Below, in pieces: positions 51,277 through 60,181 of a stretch of DNA of 64,000 nucleotides (positions are counted from its first letter, which is position 1; each line of letters starts with the position of its first letter). This DNA is from Parcubacteria group bacterium. GTDB taxonomy: Bacteria > Patescibacteria > ABY1 > Buchananbacterales > UBA6539. The position numbers and the translations under genes are program-made. The notes under the pieces are model-generated. The model was given only the letters and a program-made list of their open reading frames with translations. It was not told the origin of the DNA and made no database searches. The stretch spans positions 74,734-138,733 of the forward strand of contig NYZP01000001.1 in NCBI GenBank assembly GCA_002687175.1, written 5' to 3'.

Positions 51277-53682
51277 CTATCTTAATTTAGCTTCGAAAGT
51301 TTTCTCTAACTTCTTAGCCACCTTCTTAACTATATCATCAACCTCTTCTGACTTCAATGTTTTATCACCACTTCGAAAAATCATTCTTAAAGCTAAACTT
51401 TTTTTACCTTTACCTAGTGACTGATCAATAAAGGTACTTAGATACTGGACATTAACTATTAATTTATCAGCTTTTACAACCAAACTACTTACTTCCTCCC
51501 AGCTCAATTTTTGATCAACCACCAAGGCAATATCCCGACTAACGCTGGGGAACTCGGGAATCGGTTCAAAAGTTTTGACCGCTGAAGCTTTTTTAATTAA
51601 GGTGTTAAAATCTATATCAATAACTGCGACATCTCTTTTAATGCCAAATTTTTCTGCAATATTGCGTTTAAAAATACCAAACTGACCCAGGTAATCTTTT
51701 CCCAGATATATATCAAAGGCCAGTTCCTTTTCCCAAAGTGGACATTTTGAATCGGTTAAATTAAACTGTCTGTTTGATAACTTTAGTTTACTAATCAACA
51801 ATTCAACAATTCCTTTAGCCGTTAAAAAAACGTTGTCACCGGAAATAGCCGCTGTTAATTTTAATAGTTCCTGGGGCAAATTATTGTCTTGACTGACATA
51901 AACACTACTTAGCTCAAATGATTTTTGAGCTGGAAACTTTTTAATATTATCGGCAATATTTTGCAAAACTTGGGGTAGTAGAGTTGTCCTCATATATTCC
52001 ATGTCTTCATTCAAGGGATTGTAAATCTTAATTGCCTCTTTAACTGAAAATTTTACCTTTTGTAATTGCTCTTTAGAAACCATTGAATAATTATAACTTT
52101 CGGAGAATCCTAAGCTAACAAAAAAATCTTTAATTTTATCTTCCCAGTAAAAAATTTGATTTGTCTTTTCAACCGGAATAACCCCAGCTGGTAATTCCAC
52201 TGGTAGATTATGGTAACCAAAAATTCTGGCAATTTCTTCGATAATATCATGTTCTAGCTTAACGTCATTAGCTCGCCAGAATGGCACTGTAATATTTAGG
52301 ATTTTGCTACCACTAACCTTAAAATCTAACGATTCGAGAATACTGATAACCTGGTCGGTAGCAATATCTACACCAAGATAATTTTTAATAACTGTTGGAT
52401 CAAATTTAATAGTGGTTGGTTTATAAGTCGTTGGATAAACATCAATCAGTGGACCAGCCACTTTACCACCAGCTATTTTTTTGGTTAGTTCAACCGCTTT
52501 TAAAATTGCCGGGAATGTTGCTTCCGGATGAAGGCCTTTCTCAAACAGATTGGACGAATCAGAATGTAAATTTAAATCTCTAGCAGACTGTCGAGTCAAT
52601 ACTGGATCAAAAGTTGCTGCTTCAAAGACAATGGTTTTAGTCTTGTCGGAAACCGCTGACTTTTCACCACCCATAATGCCAGCAATGGCAATCGGTATAT
52701 TACCGTCAGCAATTACTAAATGATTGTTATTTAATTTATAGACATTACCATCTAACGCTAAAACCTTCTCGCCTTGTTTAGCTTTACGAACTACTATTTT
52801 TTTATCCCTTCCTCCAGAGGCGGATCCGCCTTTGGCGGAAATTTTAGCATAGTCAAAAACGTGCATTGGTTGTCCCAGCTCTAATAAAATATAATTCGTA
52901 ATATCCACTAAATTATTAATTGGTCTCTTGCCGGCAGAGAGTAAACGCTGTTGTAGCCACAATGGTGAAGGGCCAACTTTAACGTCTGTCATAACAATAG
53001 CATTATAGCGAGAACAAAGTTTTTGTTCGACTACCTCTACTGATAAACCAATTTCTTTTTCAAAATCTAATTTTGGTTCAGCAATCTTATACTTTAACTT
53101 GGTGCCTAAAACCGCAGCCGCCTCCCGAGCTAGACCAACTATGGACATCGCATCAGGTCGATTGGAAGTTACTTCAATGTCCATGATATTATCATCAAGA
53201 TCCAAAATATCCTCTAGGGGCTTACCAAGAGGGGTTTTGTTGGGTAATATCATGATTCCTTGATGATCATCTCCCAAGCCAAGTTCTTTTTGGGAACAAA
53301 TCATACCCTTACTTTGGACGCCTCTAATTTTGGCATTTTTTACCCTAAAAAAGGTGCCTTCTTCATCAGATTTAGGATTTTGTACCCTCGCTCCTTCAAC
53401 TGCTAAAGGTACTATTTGACCCACGGCAATATTTTGGGCTCCGCAAACTACGGTTGGTTTTAATCTACCAGCTTCTAATTTAACCAGTTGTAATCTATCG
53501 GCATCCGGGTGTGGCTTAATTTCTAAAATTTTAGCAGTGATTACTTTTTTAAATTTTGGTTTAACTTTTTCAATCTTATCAATGGTCTGACTTTTTAAAG
53601 AAAATTCCTTAACAAACTCTTTAACTGATTTGTCAGTTTTTATATACTCCTTGAGCCAATTGTAGGAAATGTTTAAATTCAT
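51277..53682 (-). CDS. pheT: Phenylalanyl-tRNA synthetase beta subunit
   Basis: 801 residues in the full bacterial order: N-terminal tRNA-binding (EMAP-like) domain (ITAKILEIKPHPDADRLQLV), B3/B4 editing region (ALDGNVYKLN, VIADGNIPIAIAGIMGGE), B5, catalytic-like domain, and C-terminal FDX-ACB (EFPSVSRDIALVVDQKLSWE). A short Gly/Ser-rich insertion (SAKGGSASGGRDKK) before IVVRKAKQGEKV is encoded by a palindromic DNA element at 52814-52835. It directly follows pheS with no gap. Confidence 0.97.
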   Translation of the reverse strand: MNLNISYNWLKEYIKTDKSVKEFVKEFSLKSQTIDKIEKVKPKFKKVITAKILEIKPHPDADRLQLVKLEAGRLKPTVVCGAQNIAVGQIVPLAVEGARVQNPKSDEEGTFFRVKNAKIRGVQSKGMICSQKELGLGDDHQGIMILPNKTPLGKPLEDILDLDDNIMDIEVTSNRPDAMSIVGLAREAAAVLGTKLKYKIAEPKLDFEKEIGLSVEVVEQKLCSRYNAIVMTDVKVGPSPLWLQQRLLSAGKRPINNLVDITNYILLELGQPMHVFDYAKISAKGGSASGGRDKKIVVRKAKQGEKVLALDGNVYKLNNNHLVIADGNIPIAIAGIMGGEKSAVSDKTKTIVFEAATFDPVLTRQSARDLNLHSDSSNLFEKGLHPEATFPAILKAVELTKKIAGGKVAGPLIDVYPTTYKPTTIKFDPTVIKNYLGVDIATDQVISILESLDFKVSGSKILNITVPFWRANDVKLEHDIIEEIARIFGYHNLPVELPAGVIPVEKTNQIFYWEDKIKDFFVSLGFSESYNYSMVSKEQLQKVKFSVKEAIKIYNPLNEDMEYMRTTLLPQVLQNIADNIKKFPAQKSFELSSVYVSQDNNLPQELLKLTAAISGDNVFLTAKGIVELLISKLKLSNRQFNLTDSKCPLWEKELAFDIYLGKDYLGQFGIFKRNIAEKFGIKRDVAVIDIDFNTLIKKASAVKTFEPIPEFPSVSRDIALVVDQKLSWEEVSSLVVKADKLIVNVQYLSTFIDQSLGKGKKSLALRMIFRSGDKTLKSEEVDDIVKKVAKKLEKTFEAKLR
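52814..52835. repeat. Palindromic element inside pheT
   Basis: CCAGAGGCGG-AT-CCGCCTTTGG, a 22-bp palindrome with one mismatched pair. Related CCGCC-A/T-GGCGG palindromes occur in intergenic DNA at 11421, 22212 and 58514. In pheT it translates into a Gly/Ser-rich loop. Confidence 0.75.
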
Positions 53683-54714
53683 TTAAAATTGATTTAAAAA
53701 TCTTAAATCGTTTTGATAAATCATCCTGATGTCGGGAATACTTAGACCGGCCTTCATCATGTAACTGCGCTCCACTCCCCAACCAAAAGCAAAACCAGAA
53801 TATTTTTTAGGATCAATCTTTCCCGCTTTTAAAACGTTAGGGTGGATCATGCCAGAACCACCAAGCTCCAACCACCCAGATTTACAAACTTTACATCCCC
53901 GACCTTTGCAGAGACCACAAGATACATCAACTTCAAAACTTGGTTCGGTAAACTGAAAATGAAATGGCCTGATTCTTGCTTTTCGATCTGGACCAAAAAA
54001 CTGTTTTACAAAATAATCTAAAGTCCCTTTCAGGTGGGCAATAGTAATATTTTTATCGATAAATAGTCCGTCGAACTGATGAAACATCGGTACATGAGAA
54101 ACGTCAATTTGTCGACGGTAACATTTAGTAATATTAATCGCCCTAATGGGCATTTTCTTTTTTTCCATTTCTCGAACATCGCCAGAGGTTGAGTGAGGTG
54201 TTAAAATCCGTTGTCCTTTTGGTCCAATTGGTTTAGGGTCAATAAAAAAAGTTTCCCACTCATCACGAGCCGGATGTTCGGCTGGCATATTTAAAGATTC
54301 AAAAGCATACCAATCCCATTCCACTTCCGGGTGTCGCTGACGAGTAAAGCCAATCCGTTCAAAAATTTCAACAATTTCTCGAATCGCTTGAGTAACTAAA
54401 TGAAGATGGCCCTGAGGAAATTCCACACCTGGCAGTGTGATGTCTAGATCAACGACTGCTTCCTTTTGTCCTCTTAGTGACTGCTTAGCTTGGTTAATTT
54501 TGTTGGCAACTTCCGATTTAAATTGATTTGCCAATTGACCAATTTCTTTGCGTTGATCTTTTGGAACTTTTTTGAGATTACGTAAAATATTGGTTAACTC
54601 ACCAGCCTTACGTCCTAAATATTTAATCTCCAGTTTATCTAACTCAAGCAAGTCGGCAATTTTCTCGACTTCTTGACTAAACTGTTCCTTTAATTGTTGG
54701 ATTTTGTCTTTCAT
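53683..54714 (-). CDS. pheS: Phenylalanyl-tRNA synthetase alpha subunit
   Basis: 343 residues. N-terminal coiled coil (about 1-85), class II motif 1 region, the binding motif RTHTS replaced by TPHSTSGDVREMEKKKMPIR, then CYRRQIDVSHVPMFHQFDGLFIDK, FQFTEPSFEVDVSCG, GCKVCKSGWLELGGSGMIHP and FAFGWGVERSYMMKAG. The Cys pairs in SCGLCKGRGCKVC could bind zinc. It overlaps the upstream membrane-protein gene by 38 bases. Confidence 0.96.
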   Translation of the reverse strand: MKDKIQQLKEQFSQEVEKIADLLELDKLEIKYLGRKAGELTNILRNLKKVPKDQRKEIGQLANQFKSEVANKINQAKQSLRGQKEAVVDLDITLPGVEFPQGHLHLVTQAIREIVEIFERIGFTRQRHPEVEWDWYAFESLNMPAEHPARDEWETFFIDPKPIGPKGQRILTPHSTSGDVREMEKKKMPIRAINITKCYRRQIDVSHVPMFHQFDGLFIDKNITIAHLKGTLDYFVKQFFGPDRKARIRPFHFQFTEPSFEVDVSCGLCKGRGCKVCKSGWLELGGSGMIHPNVLKAGKIDPKKYSGFAFGWGVERSYMMKAGLSIPDIRMIYQNDLRFLNQF

Positions 54715-55093
54715 AAACTTTTTTTTGTGATGAGATAAAGAAAAATTCTAAAGCCGTCAAAATTAATATCAATAATAATATATTCCACCACCGTAATAAA
54801 CCCTGACTCCTTAAAAATAACCAACCAATAATTAAAGTGGAAAATAAAATGGCTTGACGAATAGATGTTTTTAATCGTGAATAAACTAACTGTCGTCTAA
54901 AAAGTCTCGCTTTGATCGTATCGCTAATTATAAAAATTATACCGCTTAAAGTTAAAAAAAAGCTTAGATAAAATAAACTAAAGCCAAAAAAATTTGTATA
55001 TTCTGGATCTAGATAAAAAATGATCATTGCCCAACTTAAAGAGGCAATCACCGTTCCCAGAACTATTAAAACCACGAAAACTCTCTGACTCAT
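54677..55093 (-). CDS. Four-TM membrane protein, unknown
   Basis: 138 residues with four hydrophobic segments (5-27, 34-57, 80-95 and 99-120) and a basic cytoplasmic loop (KARLFRRQLVYSRLKTS). It overlaps pheS, so translation is probably coupled. Similar small membrane proteins precede pheS in other Patescibacteria as far as I recall; no function is assigned. Confidence 0.7.
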   Translation of the reverse strand: MSQRVFVVLIVLGTVIASLSWAMIIFYLDPEYTNFFGFSLFYLSFFLTLSGIIFIISDTIKARLFRRQLVYSRLKTSIRQAILFSTLIIGWLFLRSQGLLRWWNILLLILILTALEFFFISSQKKVYERQNPTIKGTV

Positions 55094-55152
55094 GAGTAAA
55101 TTATAACAAAATATGGTTTATTTGCCAACATTTTCTATCATAACAAACTGAT

Positions 55153-55449
55153 CTAAATGATAAATTTTAAATGTACAACTACCTTCGCTCGATAAGGACG
55201 ATTAAGCTCCTCTAAAATTATCCGTTCTTTAGTTTTAATCTTTTCCGCCAAGACTGATGACAAACAAGCCACTGACAATGTTCCATCCTCTACCATCAAG
55301 GGTTTAATCTTTTTCCTAACGGCCTCGCCAAAGATTGATTCAATAACACCATTAAATTCATCTAGAATTTTAAAAGCCTCCAGGTTTTTACTAATTCCCG
55401 CTTTTTTGATTGATTTATCTAATAAATTTTTCAGGTTGATTAAAGCCAT
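55153..55449 (-). CDS. DUF721 (DciA-like) protein
   Basis: 98 residues from the ATG one base after the uvrD stop (a longer frame would start inside uvrD). The compact alpha/beta domain with VEDGTLSVACLSSVLAEKIK and LEELNRPYRAKVVVHLKFII has the DUF721 pattern (L.v.v.s...a.eL...). DciA proteins load the replicative helicase in many bacteria; this one is short and lacks the usual basic N-terminal extension. The replication assignment is inference. Confidence 0.75.
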   Translation of the reverse strand: MALINLKNLLDKSIKKAGISKNLEAFKILDEFNGVIESIFGEAVRKKIKPLMVEDGTLSVACLSSVLAEKIKTKERIILEELNRPYRAKVVVHLKFII

Positions 55450-55450
55450 A

Positions 55451-58400
55451 CTAAAACGCCCAATATTCACAAATATTTCTAAAATCACACCACTTGCAAA
55501 GTTGACTTGGTTTAGGTGGAAATTTTCCTTTTCTAATTTCTTGAATAGTTTTGATAATTTTTTTCTTCATCGCTTCTAAATCTTTGTCTGACCCCAGAAA
55601 CGAAACTTTGTTCCCAGCTTCAACATAATAAAATGTTAAATTATTAACTTTCTCGCCTAACACCTGTTCGGCTGCTAATTGATAAATTAACAGTTGCTCC
55701 TTGTCTTCAGTTTTAAAAGTTTTTTGCGTCCGACCCTGGCCTGTCTTGTAATCAATGATTTCAATGCCATCATCAAGTTTATCAATACGATCAATCACTC
55801 CTCTAATTGAAAACTCCTGTCCGTCGGTTTCCAATTTTAGATTAAATGGTCGCTCTAAAAATTTAGGGACGGGAATATCTTTTTCAATCTCTTTATAAAA
55901 TTCAGTTAAAGCCTTTTTACCTTTTTGTTTGTAGTCATCGTGATCTTTACGATTGGCATACCAATCATCAATCCAAGTATTTTCATAGATGTCTAATAAC
56001 TCATCTAAGCTCACTTGCGGTTTATCGGTATCAAGTGGTTGGTTACTAAATAAGTCAATCTGCTCGACACCAGTTTTTTGCCGAACTAAATCAAAAAATT
56101 GTTGCAGTGTGGCGTGAATTGTTTTACCAAAAGAAAAAACTGATTTACCACGAATTGGTACTCGTAAAATATGAGCAAAACGATATTGGTAAGGACAGTT
56201 CTCAAACGCCCTCAGCTGGGTAAAAGAAAACCGACTGGGAATAGCCTTTTCCAATTCTTCATCAGTAATTTCAGACCCAACTTTTTTTGTTTGTTCAATA
56301 ATTAATTCATCTTCGTTCTTAACTTCTTTTCCATCTTGGATTTTAAGGCCCATGCCAGATAACTCAGTTAAAAATTGAGATATTTTTTTTCGTCGTTGTC
56401 CGCCAACATCAGCCGCTGTGGTAAAAAATAGTCCCTGCTTGGCTCTGGTCATTGCCACGTAAAACAATCGTCGCTCTTCTTGCAAATGAACATTACCTTC
56501 TGGCAAAATTTCTTTGACCAATTTATCAGGTAACTCAATTGGATCCTTGCGATCACCGGTCGGAAAACGTCGATCAACTACGTTAACAATGAATACGTAC
56601 TTAAATTCTAAACCCTTAGCTGAATGGACTGTCATAATTTTTACGCTGTCTGGCCCTTCTTCTAAATTATTTTGCAAAGCACCAGCTTCACCAGCTTCTA
56701 GCTCCAGCTCGATAAGCTCTAAAAATTGTTTAACTGATTTGTTGTCAGTAGATTTTTCAAAATCTGTTATCTTTTTATAAAACTGATTTAAATGACTTAC
56801 CGCTAAAGATGACTCAACGCTATCCTCTCTAGTTAAATCCTGTAAATAGTTTGTATCTTCAAGTATCGCCACGACCACTTCACCAACTGATTTTTCAAAA
56901 ATCATTTTACTGTGTTTTTCAAGATTGCTTAAAATATTTTTAAGCTTGCCACGGGTTTCTTCCTGAGTATTTGGTAGAGCTGCCGCCTGTTTTACTGATT
57001 GAAAAATTGAAATTCCTTTACGAGATGCCCAATAATTCAGAGTATTAATATCAGAATGCTCCAGTCCAAAAACGGAAAATCCTAGAACTCGGTACATTGC
57101 CGCACTTTCTCGATAATTATCCAGTAGTTTTAAGTAGGCTAAAAGGTCTAAAATTACTCCTTTAGAATAAAGTCCTCGAGAAGCGTAAAATTGATAGGGA
57201 ATTTGAGTTTGCGATATCGCTCCGACAAAATAATTTGCTACTTCATTGGTTCTGGCCAGAATAGCAAAATCACGCCAAGATATTTTTTTATCTTTTTCTT
57301 TCAAGTCGACAATATTCTGCAAGACTCCCCTGACTTCATCATCAATGGTTTCAAAAGCTAAATGTGAAATCACTCCTTTATCTTCAGTCTGGGCTAATAA
57401 TTTTTTACTAAATTTCTTGTTTTTACCACTGGCTTTCAATTTTACTTCTAGTCGATCAGGGTTGTTCTGTTGAATAAATTTATAAGACAGGTCAAGGATG
57501 CCTTGGGTAGAGCGATAATTTTTAGTTAAAAATATTTCATCAGCTTTAGGGTAGTCTTTTTTAAATTCTAAAATATTTGATACCGAAGCCCCTCGAAATT
57601 TATAAATTGACTGATCATCGTCACCGACTACCGTAATATTATTGTTTGGCTCAGCCAGAAGTTTAACCAGTTCATATTGGGCGTAGTTAGTGTCTTGAAA
57701 CTCATCAACTAAAATATATTTAAACTGCTTACGGTATTTAGCGAGTACTCCTGGGCGTTCTTTAAAAAGCTTCAAGCAGTAATTAACCAGATCGCCAAAA
57801 TCCAAAGCATTGTTTTCTAACAACAACTGCTGATAAATATGGTAAGCGTTGGAAACTTCTTCGGCTTTTTTAATTTCCTGAGTCAACAGTTCCTTCTTTT
57901 CTTTTTTAGATAATGTTTTGACTTCTTCGGGATCGATAAAATTAGCAACATACTCGGCCGAGTCAATGTTGAGTTTTAAATCTTCGGCATATTTTAAATA
58001 TTCCTCCGGCCCAACCACTTCATCTTTAGCTCGAGAAAACAGTTTAACCAGAGCGTGAATAAATTTAGTGGGGTTACCTAATGGCTTATAATGATCCAGG
58101 TTAAACTTGTCTAAATTTTGGCGGACTAACAGCCACTGCTGGGTTTGATTTAAAAGTTTAAAATCATTAGGAATACCAATTTCTAAAGCATGGTCCTTAA
58201 GTAATTTTTGGGCGAAGGAGTGAAAAGTGGAAATCCAAAGATCTACGTAACCCATTGGTAACAGTTTATCCACTCGTTCCTCCATTTCCCCAGCGGCTTT
58301 GTCCGTAAAAGTTAGAGCTAAAATTTGATCACCTTTAGCTTTTTTTTGTTCAATCAATAAAGCAATTCGTTGAGCAATCACAGTTGTTTTACCGGTGCCG

Positions 58401-58486
58401 GCTCCGGCCACGATCAAAAGAGGTCCTTTGTCATGGACCACGGCTTTTTTTTGTTCAGGATTTAACTTGTCCGAATAGTCAGTCAT
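55451..58486 (-). CDS. UvrD/PcrA-type helicase fused to a RecB-like Fe-S nuclease
   Basis: 1011 residues. SF1A helicase (about 1-700): Walker A GAGTGKTT, LTFTDKAAGEM, VDEFQDTNYAQ, GDDDQSIYKFRG, TKNYRSTQ, VMTVHSAKGLEF, VAMTRAKQGLFF. C-terminal PD-(D/E)XK nuclease (about 750-1011): SFTQLRAFENCPYQYRF, GVIDRIDKLDDGIEIIDYKTG, QLLIYQLAAE, and a terminal CKWCDFRNIC. With the earlier Cys these give the four-cysteine pattern of AddB/Cas4-type [4Fe-4S] nucleases. A single-chain helicase-nuclease for end resection or repair is likely. No SD. Confidence 0.95.
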   Translation of the reverse strand: MTDYSDKLNPEQKKAVVHDKGPLLIVAGAGTGKTTVIAQRIALLIEQKKAKGDQILALTFTDKAAGEMEERVDKLLPMGYVDLWISTFHSFAQKLLKDHALEIGIPNDFKLLNQTQQWLLVRQNLDKFNLDHYKPLGNPTKFIHALVKLFSRAKDEVVGPEEYLKYAEDLKLNIDSAEYVANFIDPEEVKTLSKKEKKELLTQEIKKAEEVSNAYHIYQQLLLENNALDFGDLVNYCLKLFKERPGVLAKYRKQFKYILVDEFQDTNYAQYELVKLLAEPNNNITVVGDDDQSIYKFRGASVSNILEFKKDYPKADEIFLTKNYRSTQGILDLSYKFIQQNNPDRLEVKLKASGKNKKFSKKLLAQTEDKGVISHLAFETIDDEVRGVLQNIVDLKEKDKKISWRDFAILARTNEVANYFVGAISQTQIPYQFYASRGLYSKGVILDLLAYLKLLDNYRESAAMYRVLGFSVFGLEHSDINTLNYWASRKGISIFQSVKQAAALPNTQEETRGKLKNILSNLEKHSKMIFEKSVGEVVVAILEDTNYLQDLTREDSVESSLAVSHLNQFYKKITDFEKSTDNKSVKQFLELIELELEAGEAGALQNNLEEGPDSVKIMTVHSAKGLEFKYVFIVNVVDRRFPTGDRKDPIELPDKLVKEILPEGNVHLQEERRLFYVAMTRAKQGLFFTTAADVGGQRRKKISQFLTELSGMGLKIQDGKEVKNEDELIIEQTKKVGSEITDEELEKAIPSRFSFTQLRAFENCPYQYRFAHILRVPIRGKSVFSFGKTIHATLQQFFDLVRQKTGVEQIDLFSNQPLDTDKPQVSLDELLDIYENTWIDDWYANRKDHDDYKQKGKKALTEFYKEIEKDIPVPKFLERPFNLKLETDGQEFSIRGVIDRIDKLDDGIEIIDYKTGQGRTQKTFKTEDKEQLLIYQLAAEQVLGEKVNNLTFYYVEAGNKVSFLGSDKDLEAMKKKIIKTIQEIRKGKFPPKPSQLCKWCDFRNICEYWAF

Positions 58487-58562
58487 GAAGACATTTTATC
58501 ATAATTGTTTAAAGCCCGCCAAAGGCGGGTCCTCCTTCCTGATCGTCCTCTGGCGGTTGACG

Positions 58563-58596
58563 AAAAAAAACCCGCTCTTGATTTCTCAAAAACGGG
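58563..58596 (-). terminator. Terminator of the pyrimidine cluster
   Basis: Minus strand: CCCG..TTTTTGA pairs with TCAAGAG..CGGG (internal loop of three), then eight T. It lies just after the 58605 gene. Confidence 0.7.
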
Positions 58597-58604
58597 ATGG
58601 ATGA

Positions 58605-58826
58605 CTAACGAACAACTGAATTGTCAAAAGGACATTCCGGGCATTTACTGCCCCCATAACGACGGCGAGTCTGATGACAACCGTGTTTATTTGGCCGTTG
58701 ACCAAAAGGACATTTTTTCTCTTCTGTCTTAGTGGCAGCAGCCACGGCCGTGCTGGTAGCAACTGGTTTCTTAGCCGCTGCCTGTTTTTTCTTTTTATTC
58801 TTGTTTTTTGGAGAATTGTCTCCCAT
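58605..58826 (-). CDS. Basic miniprotein with C-terminal Cys cluster
   Basis: 73 residues. The N-terminal half is Lys/Ala/Thr-rich and unstructured (KNKNKKKKQAAAKKPVATST). The C-terminal half carries KKCPFGQRPNKHGC and SKCPECPFDN, four or five cysteines and a histidine fit for one zinc site. Strong SD (AAGGAGGG) four bases before the ATG. It lies 14 bases after the OMP decarboxylase frame and is the last gene of the pyr unit. The arm resembles that of the 45117 product. Function unknown. Confidence 0.7.
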   Translation of the reverse strand: MGDNSPKNKNKKKKQAAAKKPVATSTAVAAATKTEEKKCPFGQRPNKHGCHQTRRRYGGSKCPECPFDNSVVR

Positions 58827-58840
58827 AGACCCTCCTTACT

Positions 58841-59674
58841 CTAAGCCGCGATTCCCAGCTCTTCAGTCATCACTCGCTCAACCTCTTTAACCGGATCTTC
58901 AGCCCCGAGAACCTGGCGGCCCATCACTAGGTGATCAGCGCCATCATCTCTGGCTTCTCGTGGTGTGGCAACTCGTTTCTGGTCACCTTTAGCCGCCCCA
59001 GGAGAACGAACGCCTGGTACAACAAACGTCATTTCCGGGTATATCCGTTTCAACTCTTTGACTTCTTCTGGCGAACATACCAGTCCATGGGCACCAGCCT
59101 CCTTGGCGATTCTTGCCAAAGCCATGACTTGATCCCAAGGCTTACGGACGTATACTTCCTCGCAAGTTGCTTCGTCAAACGATGTAAGAACAGTAACTGC
59201 CAAAACTTTCGTTGACGTTCCCTCAAGAGTCTTAACTGCCTCCTCCATCATCGCCTTGCTTCCCGAAGCATGAACCGTTACTGCCCAAGGTTTGTGGACC
59301 CGAATTCGCTTACAGGTGTTCGCGATCGTATTCTTGATATCATGAAGCTTGAGATCCAACATCACCCTTCCATACACTGACAGGTCAGGAAGGACGTTGT
59401 CGAAACCATTGGCGAAGGCGAAGTCATTGACCTTCAGAATACAGCCGGTTGTCCGAAGTTGGTCAAGTGTCGGTAGTATCTCTTCCCAGCTTTTGCCGTC
59501 CAAGGCAACAATGATCGGATTCTTCGCTTCCGCTTCCAAAGTACAGCGCTGCATCACACCCAAATTCTGGATCAGGCAACGCCTGACATCGTGAAGGGTC
59601 ATTCCTGCCCAAACCGGCAACTTAATTCCTTCTTGGGCAAACTTCTGTTGCCAGCCTTGCTGATGGTCGGCCAA
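58841..59674 (-). CDS. pyrF: UMP synthase, C-terminal part: end of OPRT domain plus OMP decarboxylase
   Basis: 277 codons continuing in the same frame immediately after a TGA at 59677-59675. Residues 1-45 (ADHQQGWQQKFAQEGIKL, MTLHDVRRCLI) are the missing C-terminal end of the orotate phosphoribosyltransferase encoded just upstream (compare VDREQGG...G..L.....L). From about 50 it is OMP decarboxylase: PIIVALDGKSWEE, LKVNDFAFANG, the catalytic LDLKLHDIKNT (Asp-Lys-Asp), VPGVRSPGAAKGDQKRVATP and VMGRQVLGAEDP. If translated separately it must start at the TTG right after the stop. Raised G+C. Confidence 0.88.
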   Translation of the reverse strand: MADHQQGWQQKFAQEGIKLPVWAGMTLHDVRRCLIQNLGVMQRCTLEAEAKNPIIVALDGKSWEEILPTLDQLRTTGCILKVNDFAFANGFDNVLPDLSVYGRVMLDLKLHDIKNTIANTCKRIRVHKPWAVTVHASGSKAMMEEAVKTLEGTSTKVLAVTVLTSFDEATCEEVYVRKPWDQVMALARIAKEAGAHGLVCSPEEVKELKRIYPEMTFVVPGVRSPGAAKGDQKRVATPREARDDGADHLVMGRQVLGAEDPVKEVERVMTEELGIAA

Positions 59675-60151
59675 TCATGGGGCTTTAACATTCAAACCCA
59701 TTTCCAGGCACTCCGTGTAGGGAGCAATTTTGCTGGCGCCATCAGTGATGACATCATCCATAATGACAACTTCATCACCACTACTGGGATGACCAATTAC
59801 CTTGGCCTTGGTCACCCGCCCTTCCTTGGCCTGCTCACGAATAGTCAAGTAGGGCAGGCCGGTCAACATTGAAAGCGGACCAGCAAAACAGGAAACCGAG
59901 TCAGGGACTTCAACAAACCGACTGACTCCCAATTGCCGAAGTGGTGATTCATATAAACGAGCCAGGTAATCGATCGCCTCTGAATTATCTCTGGCATCAC
60001 GTTCGTTGACATAGACGTCAGTCAAACCTCCGCTCTTCACGGGTAAACCTCGACCGTTATCAAACTTCAACAGTCCCCATTCTAACATTTGGCCGATAAC
60101 GCCAGCCCGCTCTTCTGGGTAGAGCCATGGTGTTTGTGGAACAGTGTGCAT
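59675..60151 (-). CDS. pyrE: UMP synthase, N-terminal part: orotate phosphoribosyltransferase cut by TGA
   Basis: 158 residues from the ATG eight bases after AAAGGAG (an adjacent in-frame GTG is too close to the SD). OPRT elements: FDNGRGLPVKSGGLTDVYVN, LPYLTIREQAKEGRVTK and the PRPP loop EVVIMDDVITDGASK. The frame stops at GLNVKAP, about 45 residues short of a normal OPRT, and the missing end follows in frame after the TGA. The intact gene would encode a ~437-residue OPRT-OMPDC fusion. TGA is a normal stop elsewhere in this window, so this is either a nonsense mutation, a readthrough or reinitiation site, or a sequence error. Confidence 0.88.
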   Translation of the reverse strand: MHTVPQTPWLYPEERAGVIGQMLEWGLLKFDNGRGLPVKSGGLTDVYVNERDARDNSEAIDYLARLYESPLRQLGVSRFVEVPDSVSCFAGPLSMLTGLPYLTIREQAKEGRVTKAKVIGHPSSGDEVVIMDDVITDGASKIAPYTECLEMGLNVKAP

Positions 60152-60181
60152 CACAATTTCTCCTTTCGTCTGTTTTCTGAA

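Noticed and set aside
58841..60151. Reassignment of TGA to Gly (as in Absconditabacteria/Gracilibacteria) to explain the UMP synthase
   Set aside because: Several genes here (109-594, 2505-2744, 18198-18509, thrS) end properly at TGA, and no other conserved gene contains an in-frame TGA.
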